Both the position numbers and the translations under genes were made by a program. A model generated the notes under the pieces. It saw only the letters and a list, made by a program, of their open reading frames with translations. It made no database searches and was not told where the DNA came from. A stretch of 64,000 bases of DNA from Hydractinia symbiolongicarpus (Eukaryota > Cnidaria > Hydrozoa > Anthoathecata > Hydractiniidae), in the NCBI RefSeq assembly GCF_029227915.1, contig NC_079879.1, positions 1,240,001-1,304,000 on the forward strand, given 5' to 3'. Of this stretch, positions 48,813 through 61,100 are shown piece after piece (positions within the stretch are counted from its first letter, which is position 1; every line of letters begins with the position of its first letter).

Positions 48813-49699
48813 TCATTTCCCGAACGATTCTTTAAATTATTATTTCACCACTAAAACGCATGAGACTTGTAGTTTTCAAAAATGTTTTCATTTTTGATGG
48901 GACGCTGAATAGAAGAAGTTTAATCGCCGGCAAACGAAAACCCGCGATTTCCCGTAAATCCCGGGCCTGGCCCGTATAGTCGAATGCATACAAAGAAAGT
49001 GCTCAGTCAGTAAACTGATTTCCCGAACGATTCTTTAAGGTATTTTTTCACCACTATAACGCATGAGACTTTTAGTATTCAAAAATGTTTTTATTTCTGA
49101 TGGGACGCTGCATAGAATAAGTTTAATCGCCGGCAAACGAAAACCCGCGATTTCCCGTAAATCCCGGGCCTGGCCCGTATAGTCGAATGCATACAAAGAA
49201 AGTACTCAGTCAGTAAACTGATTTCCCGAACGATTCTTTAAATTATTTTTTCACCACTAAAACGCATGAGACTTGTAGTTTACAAAAATGTTTTCATTTT
49301 TGATGAGACGCTGAATAAAAGAAGTTTATTCGCCGGCAAACGAAAACCCGCGATTTTCCGTATATCATCGACTCGGCCCGTATAGTCAAATGTATACAAA
49401 GAAAGTACCCAGGGAGTAAACTGATTTCCCGAACGATTTTTTAAATTATTTTATCACCACTAAAACGCATGAGACTTGTAGTTTACAAAGATATTTTCAT
49501 TTTTGATGAGACGCTGAATAGAATAAGTTTAATCGCCGTCAAACGAAAACCCGCGATTTCCCGTAAATCCCGGGCCTGGCCCGTATAGTCGAATGCATAC
49601 AAAGAAAGTACTCAGTCAGTAAACTGATTTCCCGAACGATTCTTTAAATTATTTTTTCACCACTAAAACGCATGAGACTTGTAGTTTTCAGAAATGTTT

Positions 49700-49826
49700 T
49701 CATTCTTGATAAGACGCTGAAAAAAAAAGTTTAATCGCGGGCAAACGAAAACCCGAGATTTCCCGAAAATCCCGGGCTTGGCAACTATAGTCAAAAGTAC
49801 ACAAAGAAAGTACCCAGGCAGTAAAC
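49700..49826 (+). repeat. Divergent type 9 monomer segment, copy 4
   Basis: Type 9 hallmarks with a private ggcttggcaactatag tail. The duplicate copy 1,825 bp downstream has the usual ggcccctatag, so this change arose after the duplication. Confidence 0.85.
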
Positions 49827-51524
49827 TCATTTCCCGAACGATTCTTTAAATTATTATTTCACCACTAAAACGCATGAGACTTGTAGTTTTCAAAAATGTT
49901 TTCATTTTTGATGGGACGCTGAATAGAAGAAGTTTAATCGCCGGCAAACGAAAACCCGCGATTTCCCGTAAATCCCGGGCCTGGCCCGTATAGTCGAATG
50001 CATACAAAGAAAGTGCTCAGTCAGTAAACTGATTTGCCAAACGATTCTTTAAGGTATTTTTTCACCACTATAACGCATGAGACTTGTAGTATTCAAAAAT
50101 GTTTTTATTTTTGATGGGACGCTGAATAGAATAAGTTTAATCGCCGGCAAACGAAAACCCGCGATTTCCCGTAAATCCCGGGCCTGGCCCGTATAGTCGA
50201 ATGCATACAAAGAAAGTACTCAGTCAGTAAACTGATTTCCCGAACGATTCTTTAATTTATTTTTTCACCACTAAAACGCATGAGACTTGTAGTTTTCAAA
50301 AATGTTTTAATTTTGATGGGACGCTGAATAGAAGAAGTTTAATCGCCGGCAAACGAAAACCCGCGATTTCCCGTAAATCCCGGGCCTGGCCCGTATAGTC
50401 GAATGCATACAAAGAAAGTACTCAGTCAGTAAACTGATTTCCCGAACGATTCTTTAAATTATTTTTTCACCACTAAAACGCATGAGACTGGTAGTTTACA
50501 AAAATGTTTTCATTTTTGATGAGACGCTGAATAAAAGAAGTTTAATCGCCGGCAAACGAAAACCCGCGATTTTCCGTATATCATCGACTCGGCCCGTATA
50601 GTCAAATGTATACAAAGAAAGTACCTAGGGAGTAAACTCATTTCCCGGACGATTTTTTAAATTATTTTTTCACCACTAAAACGCATGAGACTTGTAGTTT
50701 TCAAAAATGATTTCATTTTTGATGAGACGCTGAAAAGAAGGAGTTTAATCGCCGGCAAACGAAAACCCGCGATTTCCCGTAAATCCCGGGCCTGGCCCGT
50801 ATAGTCGAATGCATACAAAGAAAGTGCTCAGTCAGTAAACTGATTTCCCGAACGATTCTTTAAGGTATTTTTTCACCACTATAACGCATGAGACTTTTAG
50901 TATTCAAAAATGTTTTTATTTCTGATGGGACGCTGCATAGAATAAGTTTAATCGCCGGCAAACGAAAACCCGCGATTTCCCGTAAATCCCGGGCCTGGCC
51001 CGTATAGTCGAATGCATACAAAGAAAGTACTCAGTCAGTAAACTGATTTCCCGAACGATTCTTTAAATTATTTTTTCACCACTAAAACGCATGAGACTTG
51101 TAGTTTACAAAAATGTTTTCATTTTTGATGAGACGCTGAATAAAAGAAGTTTATTCGCCGGCAAACGAAAACCCGCGATTTTCCGTATATCATCGACTCG
51201 GCCCGTATAGTCAAATGTATACAAAGAAAGTACCCAGGGAGTAAACTGATTTCCCGAACGATTTTTTAAATTATTTTATCACCACTAAAACGCATGAGAC
51301 TTGTAGTTTACAAAGATATTTTCATTTTTGATGAGACGCTGAATAGAATAAGTTTAATCGCCGTCAAACGAGAACCCGCGATTTCCCGTAAATCCCGGGC
51401 CTGGCCCGTATAGTCGAATGCATACAAAGAAAGTACTCAGTCAGTAAACTGATTTCCCGAACGATTCTTTAAATTATTTTTTCACCACTAAAACGCATGA
51501 GACTTGTAGTTTTCAGAAATGTTT

Positions 51525-51650
51525 TCATTCTTGATAAGACGCTGAAAAAAAAAGTTTAATCGCGGGCAAACGAAAACCCGAGATTTCCCGAAAATCCCGG
51601 GCTTGGCCCCTATAGTCAAAAGTACACAAAGAAAGTACCCAGGCAGTAAA
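51525..51650 (+). repeat. Divergent type 9 monomer segment, copy 5
   Basis: Type 9 hallmarks with ttttcagaaatg upstream, matching copy 4 as part of the 9-mer duplication. Tail is cccgggcttggcccc. Confidence 0.85.
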
Positions 51651-52590
51651 CTCATTTCCCGAACGATTCTTTAAATTATTATTTCACCAGTAAAACGCAT
51701 GAGACTTGTAGTTTTCAAAAATGTTTTCATTTTTGATGGGACGCTGAATAGAAGAAGTTTAATCGCCGGCAAACGAAAACTCGCGATTTCCTGTAAATCC
51801 CGGGCCTGGCCCGTATAGTCGAATGCATACAAAGAAAGTGCTCAGTCAGTAAACTGATTTGCCAAACGATTCTTTAAGGTATTTTTTCACCACTATAACG
51901 CATGAGACTTGTAGTATTCAAAAATGTTTTTATTTTTGATGGGACGCTGAATAGAATAAGTTTAATCGCCGGCAAACGAAAACCCGCGATTTCCCGTAAA
52001 TCCCGGGCCTGGCCCGTATAGTCGAATGCATACAAAGAAAGTACTCAGTCAGTAAACTGATTTCCCGAACGATTCTTTAATTTATTTTTTCACCACTAAA
52101 ACGCATGAGACTTGTAGTTTTCAAAAATGTTTTCATTTTTGATGGGACGCTGAATAGAAGAAGTTTAATCGCCGGCAAACGAAAACCCGCGATTTCCCGT
52201 AAATCCCGGGCCTGGCCCGTATAGTCGAATGCATACAAAGAAAGTACTCAGTCAGTAAACTGATTTCCCGAACGATTCTTTAAATTATTTTTTCACCACT
52301 AAAACGCATGAGACTGGTAGTTTACAAAAATGTTTTCATTTTTGATGAGACGCTGAATAAAAGAAGTTTAATCGCCGGCAAACGAAAACCCGCGATTTTC
52401 CGTATATCATCGACTCGGCCCGTATAGTCAAATGTATACAAAGAAAGTACCTAGGGAGTAAACTCATTTCCCGAACGATTTTTTAAATTATTTTTTCACC
52501 ACTAAAACGCATGAGACTTGTAGTTTTCAAAAATGATTTCATTTTTGATGAGACGCTGAAAAGAAGGAGTTTAATCGCCGGCAAACGAAA

Positions 52591-55160
52591 ATCCGCGATT
52601 TCCCGTATAACCCGGACTCGGCCCGTATAGTCGAATGGATACAAAGAAAGTACCCAGGGAGTAAACTGATTTCGCGAACGATTCTTTAAATTTTTTTTCA
52701 CCACTAAAACGCATGAGACTTGTAGTTTACAAAAATATTTTCATTTTTGATGAGACGCTGAATAGAATAAGTTTAATCGCCGGCAAACGAAAACCCGCGA
52801 TTTCCCGTAAATCCCGGGCCTGGCCCGTATAGTCGAATGCATACAAAGAAAGTACTCAGTCAGTAAACTGATTTCCCGAACGATTCTTTAAATTATTTTA
52901 TCACCACTAAAACGCATGAGACTTGTAGTTTACAAAAATATTTTCATTTTTGATGAGACGCTGAATAGAATAAGTTTAATCGCCGGCAAACGAAAACCCG
53001 CGATTTTCCGTATATCATCGACTCGGCCCGTATAGTCAAATGTATACAAAGAAAGTACCCAGGGAGTAAACTCATTTCCCGAAAGATTTTTTAAACTACT
53101 TTTTCACCACTAAAACGCATGAGACTTGTAGTTTTCAAAAATGATTTCATTTTTGATGAGACGCTGAAAAAAAGGAGTTTAATCGCCGGCAAACGAAAAC
53201 CCGCGATTTCCCGTATATCCCGGACTCGGCCCGTATAGTCGAATGGATACAAAGAAAGTACCCAGGGAGTAAACTGATTTCCCGAACGATTCTTTAAATT
53301 TTTTTTCACCACTAAAACGCATGAGACTTGTAGTTTTCAAAAATGATTTCATTTTTGATGAGACGCTGAATAGAATAAGTTTAATCGCCGGCAAACGAAA
53401 ACCCGCGATTTCCCGTAAATCCCGGGCCTGGCCCGTATAGTCAAATGCATACAAAGAAAGCACTCAGTCAGTAAACTGATTTCCCGAACGATTCTTTAAA
53501 TTATTTTTTCACCACTAAAACGCATGAGACTTGTAGTTTACAAAAATGTTTTCATTTTTGATGAGACGCTGAATAGAATAAGTTTAATCGCCGGCAAACG
53601 AAAACCCGCGATTTTCCGTATATCATCGACTTGACCCGTATAGTCAAATGTATACAAAGAAAGTACCCAGGGAGTAAACTCATTTCCCGAACGATTTTTT
53701 AAATTATTTTTTCACCACTAAAATGCATGAGACTTGTAATTTTCAAAAATGATTTCATTTTTGATGAGACGCTGAAAAGAAGGAGTTTAATCGCCGGCAA
53801 ACGAAAACCTGCGATTTCCCGTATATCCCGGACTCGGCCCGTATAGTCGAATGGATACAAAGAAAGTACCCAGGGAGTAAACTGATTTCCCGAACGATTC
53901 TTTAAATTTTTTTTCACCACTAAAACGCATGAGACTTGTAGTTTACAAAAATATTTTCATTTTTGATGAGACGCTGAATAGAATAAGTTTAATCGCCGGC
54001 AAACGAAAACCCGCGATTTTCCGTATATCATCGACTCGGCCCGTATAGTCAAATGTATACAAAGAAAGTAACCAGGGAGTAAACTCATTTCCCGAAAGAT
54101 TTTTTAAACTACTTTTTCACCACTAAAACGCATGAGACTTGTAGTTTTCAAAAATGATTTCATTTTTGATGAGACGCTGAAAAAAAGGAGTTTAATCGCC
54201 GGCAAACGAAAACCCGCGATTTCCCGTATATCCCGGACTCGGCCCGTATAGTCGAATGGATACAAAGAAAGTACCCAGGGAGTAAACTGATTTCCCGAAC
54301 GATTCTTTAAATTATTTTTTCACCACTAAAACGCATGAGACTTGTAGTTTTCAAAAATGATTTCATTTTTGATGAGACGCTGAAAAGAAGGAGTTTAATC
54401 GCCAGCAAACGAAAACCCGCGATTTCCCGTATATCCCGGACTCGGCCCGTATAGTCGAATGGATACAAAGAAAGTACCCAGGGAGTAAATTGATTTCCCG
54501 AACGATTCTTTAAATTTTTTTTCACCACTAAAACGCATGAGACTTGTAGTTTACAAAAATATTTTCATTTTTGATGAGACGCTGAATAGAATAAGTTTAA
54601 TCGCCGGCAAACAAAAACCCGCAATTTCCCGTAAATCCCGGGCCTGGCCCGTATAGTCGAATGCATACAAAGAAAGCACTCAGTCAGTAAACTGATTTCC
54701 CGAACGATTCTTTAAATTATTTTTTCACCACTAAAACGCATGAGACTTGTAGTTTACAAAAATGTTTTCATTTTTGATGAGACGCTGAATAGAATAAGTT
54801 TAATCGCCGGCAAACGAAAACCCGCGATTTTCCGTATATCATCGACTCGACCCGTATAGTCAAATGTATACAAAGAAAGTACCCAGGGAGTAAACTCATT
54901 TCCCGAACGATTTTTTAAATTACTTTTTCACCACTAAAATGCATGAGACTTGTAATTTTCAAAAATGATTTCATTTTTAATGAGACGCTGAAAAGAAGGA
55001 GTTTAATCGCCGGCAAACGAAAACCCGCGATTTCCCGTATATCCCGGACTCGGCCCGTATAGTCGAATGTATACAAAGAAAGTACCCAGGGACTAAACTG
55101 ATTTCCCGAAAGATTCTTTAAATTTTTTTTCACCACTAAAACGCATGAGACTTGTAGTTT
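52591..55160 (+). repeat. Second gaatggatac block (types 12, 1, 2, 3)
   Basis: Begins with the cctaggg junction and a type 12 monomer as at 26.9 kb. It continues with type 1, type 2 and gaatggatac-form type 3 monomers, and shares aaactactttttcacc and gacttgaccc with the 27-32 kb region. Order diverges after about 53.8 kb, where type 2-type 3 pairs predominate. Near 53.34 kb the monomer after the T-tract carries ttttcaaaaatgatttc followed by gaatagaataag, an unusual combination that suggests a local conversion. Confidence 0.8.
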
Positions 55161-58100
55161 ACAAAAATGTTTTCATTTTTGATGAGACGCTGAATAAAAG
55201 AAGTTTAATCGCCGGCAAACGAAAACCCGCGATTTTCCGTATATCATCGACTCGGCCCGTATAGTCAAATGTATACAAAGAAAGTACCCAGGGAGTAAAC
55301 TCATTTCCCGAACGATTTTTTAAATTACTTTTTCACCACTAAAACGCATGAGACTTGTAGTTTTCAAAAATGATTTCATTTTTGATGAGTCGCTGAATAA
55401 AAGGAGTTTAATCGCCGGCAAACGAAAACCCGCGATTTCCCGTATATCCCGGACTCGGCCCGTATAGTCGAATGTATACAAAGAAAGTACCCAGGGAGTA
55501 AACTGATTTCCCGAACGATTCTTTAAATTTTTTTTCACCACTAAAACGCAAGAGACTTGTAGTTTACAAAAATATTTTCATTTTTGATGAGACGCTGAAT
55601 AAAAGAAGTTTAATCGCCGGCAAACGAAAACCCGCGATTTCCCGTAAATCCCGGGCCTGGCCCGTATAGTCGAATGCATACAAAGAAAGTACTCAGTCAG
55701 TAAACTGATTTTCCGAACGATTCTTTAAATTATTTTTTCACCACTAAAACGCAAGAGACTTGTAGTTTACAAAAATGTTTTCATTTTTGATGAGACGCTG
55801 AATAAAAGAAGTTTAATCGCCGGCAAACGAAAACCCGCGATTTTCCGTATATCATCGACTCGGCCCGTATAGTCAAATGTATACAAAGAAAGTACCCAGG
55901 GAGTAAACTCATTTCCCGAACGATTTTTTAAATTACTTTTTCACCACTAAAACGCATGAGACTTGTAGTTTTCAAAAATGATTTCATTTTTGATGAGTCG
56001 CTGAATAAAAGGAGTTTAATCGCCGGCAAACGAAAACCCGCGATTTCCCGTATATCCCGGACTCGGCCCGTATAGTCGAATGTATACAAAGAAAGTACCC
56101 AGGGAGTAAACTGATTTCCCGAACGATTCTTTAAATTTTTTTTCACCACTAAAACACATGAGACTTGTAGTTTACAAAAATATTTTCATTTTTGATGAGA
56201 CGCTGAATAAAAGAAGTTTAATCGCCGGCAAACGAAAACCCGCGATTTTCCGTATATCATGGACTCGGCCTGTATAGTCAAATGTATACAAAGAAAGTAC
56301 CCAGGGAGTAAACTCATTTCCCGAACGATATTTTAAATTATCTTTTCACCACTAAAACGCATGAGACTTGTAGTTTTTAAAACTGATTTCATTTTTGATG
56401 AGACGCTGAATAAAAGGAGTTTAATCGCCGGCAAACGAAAACCCGCGATTTCCCGTATATCCCGGACTCGGCCCGTATAGTCGAATGTATACAAAGAAAG
56501 TACCCAGGGAGTAAACTGATTTCCCGAACGATTCTCTAAATTTTTTTCACCACTAAAACGCATGAGACTTGTAGTTTACAAAAATATTTTCATTTTTGAT
56601 GAGACGCTGAGTAAAAGAAGTTTAATCGCCGGCAAACAAAAACCCGCGATTTTCCGTATATCACGGACTCAGCCCGTATAGTCAAAAGTATACAAAGAAA
56701 GTACCCAGGGAGTAAACTCATTTTTGGAACGTTTTTTTGAATTATTGTTTCACCACTATAACGCATGAGACTTGTAGTTTTCAAAAATGATTTCATTTTT
56801 GATGAGACGCTGAATAAAAGGAGGGTAATCGCCGGCAAACGAAAATCCGCGATTTTCCGTATATCATGGACTCGACCCGTATAGTCAAATGTATACAAAG
56901 AAAGTACCCAGGGAGTAAACTCATTTCCCGAACGATTCTTTAAATTATTTTTTCACCACTAAAACGCATGAGACTTGTAGTTTATAAAAATGTTTTCATT
57001 TTTGATGAGACGCTGAATAAAAGAAGTTTAATCGCCGGCAAACGAAAAACCGCGATTTTCCGTATATCATCGACTCGGCCCGTATAGTCAAATGTATACA
57101 AAGGAAGTACCCAGGGAGTAAACTCATTTCCCGAATGATTTTTTAAATTAATTTTTCACCACTAAAACGCATGAGACTTGTAGTTTTCAAAAATGATTTC
57201 ATTTTTGATGAGTCGCTGAATAAAAGGAGGTTAATCGCCGGCAAACGAAAACCCGCGATTTCCCGTATATCATCGACTCGGCCCGTATAGTCAAATGTAT
57301 ACAAAGAAAGTACCCAGGGAGTAAACTCATTTCCCGAACGATTTTTTAAATTACTTTTTCACCACTACAACGCATGAGACTTGTAGTTTTCAAAAATGAT
57401 TTCATTTTTGATGAGTCGCTGAATAAAAGGAGTTTAATCGCCGGCAAACGAAAACCCGCGATTTCCCGTATATCCCGGACTCGGCCCGTATAGTCGAATG
57501 TATACAAAGAAAGTACCCAGGGAGTAAACTGATTTCCCGAACGATTCTTTAAATTTTTTTTCACCACTAAAACACATGAGACTTGTAGTTTACAAAAATG
57601 ATTTCATTTTTGATGAGTCGCTGAATAAAAGGAGTTTAATCGCCGGCAAACAAAAACCCGCGATTTCCCGTATATCATCGACTCGGCCCGTATAGTCGAA
57701 TGTATACAAAGAAAGTACCCAGGGAGTAAACTGATTTCCCGAACGATTCTTTAAATTTTTTTTCACCACTAAAACACATGAGACTTGTAGTTTACAAAAA
57801 TATTTTCATTTTTGATGAGACGCTGAATGGAATAAGTTTAATCGCCGGCAAACGAAAACCCGTGATTTCCCGTAAATCCTGGGCCTGGCCCGTATAGTCG
57901 AATGCATACAAAGAAAGCACTCAGTCAGTAAACTGATTTCCCGAACGATTCTTTAAATTATTTTTTCACCACTAAAACGCATGAGACTTGTAGTTTACAA
58001 AAATGTTTTCATTTTTGATGAGACGCTGAATAGAATAAGTTTAATCGCCGGCAAACGAAAACCCGCGATTTTCCGTATATCATCGACTCGACCCGTATAG

Positions 58101-61100
58101 TCAAATGTATACAAAGAAAGTACCCAGGGAGTAAACTCATTTCCCGAACGATTTTTTAAATTACTTTTTCACCACTAAAATGCATGAGACTTGTAATTTT
58201 CAAAAATGATTTCATTTTTAATGAGACGCTGAAAAGAAGGAGTTTAATCGCCGGCAAACGAAAACCCGCGATTTCCCGTATATCCCGGACTCGGCCCGTA
58301 TAGTCGAATGTATACAAAGAAAGTACCCAGGGAGTAAACTGATTTCCCGAAAGATTCTTTAAATTTTTTTTCACCACTAAAACGCATGAGACTTGTAGTT
58401 TACAAAAGTATTTTCATTTTTGATGAGACGCTGAATGGATAAGTTTAATCGCCGGCAAACGAAAACCCGCGATTTCCCGTAAATCCCGGGCCTGGCCCGT
58501 ATAGTCGAATGCATACAAAGAAAGTACTCAGTCAGTAAACTGATTTCCCGAACGATTCTTTAAATTATTTTTTCACCACTAAAACGCAAGAGACTTGTAG
58601 TTTACAAAAATGTTTTCATTTTTGATGAGACGCTGAATAAAAGAAGTTTAATCGCCGGCAAACGAAAACCCGCGATTTTCCGTATATCATCGACTCGGCC
58701 CGTATAGTCAAATGTATACAAAGAAAGTACCCAGGGAGTAAACTCATTTCCCGAACGATTTTTTAAATTACTTTTTCACCACTAAAACGCATGAGACTTG
58801 TAGTTTTCAAAAATGATTTCATTTTTGATGAGTCGCTGAATAAAAGGAGTTTAATCGCCGGCAAACGAAAACCCGCGATTTCCCGTATATCCCGGACTCG
58901 GCCCGTATAGTCGAATGTATACAAAGAAAGTACGCAGGGAGTAAACTGATTTCCCGAACGATTCTTTAAATTTTTTTTCACCACTAAAACGCAAGAGACT
59001 TGTAGTTTACAAAAATATTTTCATTTTTGATGAGACGCTGAATAAAAGAAGTTTAATCGCCGGCAAACGAAAACCCGCGATTTCCCGTAAATCCCGGGCC
59101 TGGCCCGTATAGTCGAATGCATACAAAGAAAGTACTCAGTCAGTAAACTGATTTTCCGAACGATTCTTTAAATTATTTTTTCACCACTAAAACGCAAGAG
59201 ACTTGTAGTTTACAAAAATGTTTTCATTTTTGATGAGACGCTGAATAAAAGAAGTTTAATCGCCGGCAAACGAAAACCCGCGATTTTCCGTATATCATCG
59301 ACTCGGCCCGTATAGTCAAATGTATACAAAGAAAGTACCCAGGGAGTAAACTCATTTCCCGAACGATTTTTTAAATTACTTTTTCACCACTAAAACGCAT
59401 GAGACTTGTAGTTTTCAAAAATGATTTCATTTTTGATGAGTCGCTGAATAAAAGGAGTTTAATCGCCGGCAAACGAAAACCCGCGATTTCCCGTATATCC
59501 CGGACTCGGCCCGTATAGTCGAATGTATACAAAGAAAGTACCCAGGGAGTAAACTGATTTCCCGAACGATTCTTTAAATTTTTTTTCACCACTAAAACAC
59601 ATGAGACTTGTAGTTTACAAAAATATTTTCATTTTTGATGAGACGCTGAATAAAAGAAGTTTAATCGCCGGCAAACGAAAACCCGCGATTTTCCGTATAT
59701 CATGGACTCGGCCTGTATAGTCAAATGTATACAAAGAAAGTACCCAGGGAGTAAACTCATTTCCCGAACGATATTTTAAATTATCTTTTCACCACTAAAA
59801 CGCATGAGACTTGTAGTTTTTAAAACTGATTTCATTTTTGATGAGACGCTGAATAAAAGGAGTTTAATCGCCGGCAAACGAAAACCCGCGATTTCCCGTA
59901 TATCCCGGACTCGGCCCGTATAGTCGAATGTATACAAAGAAAGTACCCAGGGAGTAAACTGATTTCCCGAACGATTCTCTAAATTTTTTTCACCACTAAA
60001 ACGCATGAGACTTGTAGTTTACAAAAATATTTTCATTTTTGATGAGACGCTGAGTAAAAGAAGTTTAATCGCCGGCAAACAAAAACCCGCGATTTTCCGT
60101 ATATCACGGACTCAGCCCGTATAGTCAAAAGTATACAAAGAAAGTACCCAGGGAGTAAACTCATTTTTGGAACGTTTTTTTGAATTATTGTTTCACCGGT
60201 ATAACGCATGAGACTTGTAGTTTTCAAAAATGATTTCATTTTTGATGAGACGCTGAATAAAAGGAGGGTAATCGCCGGCAAACGAAAATCCGCGATTTTC
60301 CGTATATCATGGACTCGGCCCGTATAGTCAAATGTATACAAAGAAAGTACCCAGGGAGTAAACTCATTTCCCGAACGATTCTTTAAATTATTTTTTCACC
60401 ACTAAAACGCATGAGACTTGTAGTTTATAAAAATGTTTTCATTTTTGATGAGACGCTGAATAAAAGAAGTTTAATCGCCGGCAAACGAAAAACCGCGATT
60501 TTCCGTATATCATCGACTCGGCCCGTATAGTCAAATGTATACAAAGGAAGTACCCAGGGAGTAAACTCATTTCCCGAATGATTTTTTAAATTAATTTTTC
60601 ACCACTAAAACGCATGAGACTTGTAGTTTTCAAAAATGATTTCATTTTTGATGAGTCGCTGAATAAAAGGAGTTTAATCGCCGGCAAACGAAAACCCGCG
60701 ATTTCCCGTATATCATCGACTCGGCCAGTATAGTCAAATGTATACAAAGAAAGTACCCAGGGAGTAAACTCATTTCCCGAACGATTTTTTAAATTACTTT
60801 TTCACCACTACAACGCATGAGACTTGTAGTTTTCAAAAATGATTTCATTTTTGATGAGTCGCTGAATAAAAGGAGTTTAATCGCCGGCAAACGAAAACCC
60901 GCGATTTCCCGTATATCCCGGACTCGGCCCGTATAGTCGAATGTATACAAAGAAAGTACCCAGGGAGTAAACTGATTTCCCGAACGATTCTTTAAATTTT
61001 TTTTCACCACTAAAACACATGAGACTTGTAGTTTACAAAAATGATTTCATTTTTGATGAGTCGCTGAATAAAAGGAGTTTAACTGCCGGCAAACAAAAAC

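Larger units (their letters stand above)
48946..52590 (+). repeat. 9-mer HOR, 1,825 bp, two copies
   Basis: Copies 48946-50770 and 50771-52590 have order 1, 1, 2, 1, 9, 1, 1, 1, 2. Shared private variants are gacgctgcatag (gctg at 49107 and 50932), gtttattcgccgg, cgccgtcaaacg, ttttcagaaatg, tgatttgccaaacg and the cctaggg junction (50624 and 52450). The number of shared private variants makes a single recent duplication very likely. Confidence 0.92.

Noticed and set aside
56721-56740. Foreign DNA at tttttggaacg
   Set aside because: Flanks on both sides continue the normal monomer and length is preserved, so this is a mutated monomer rather than an insertion.
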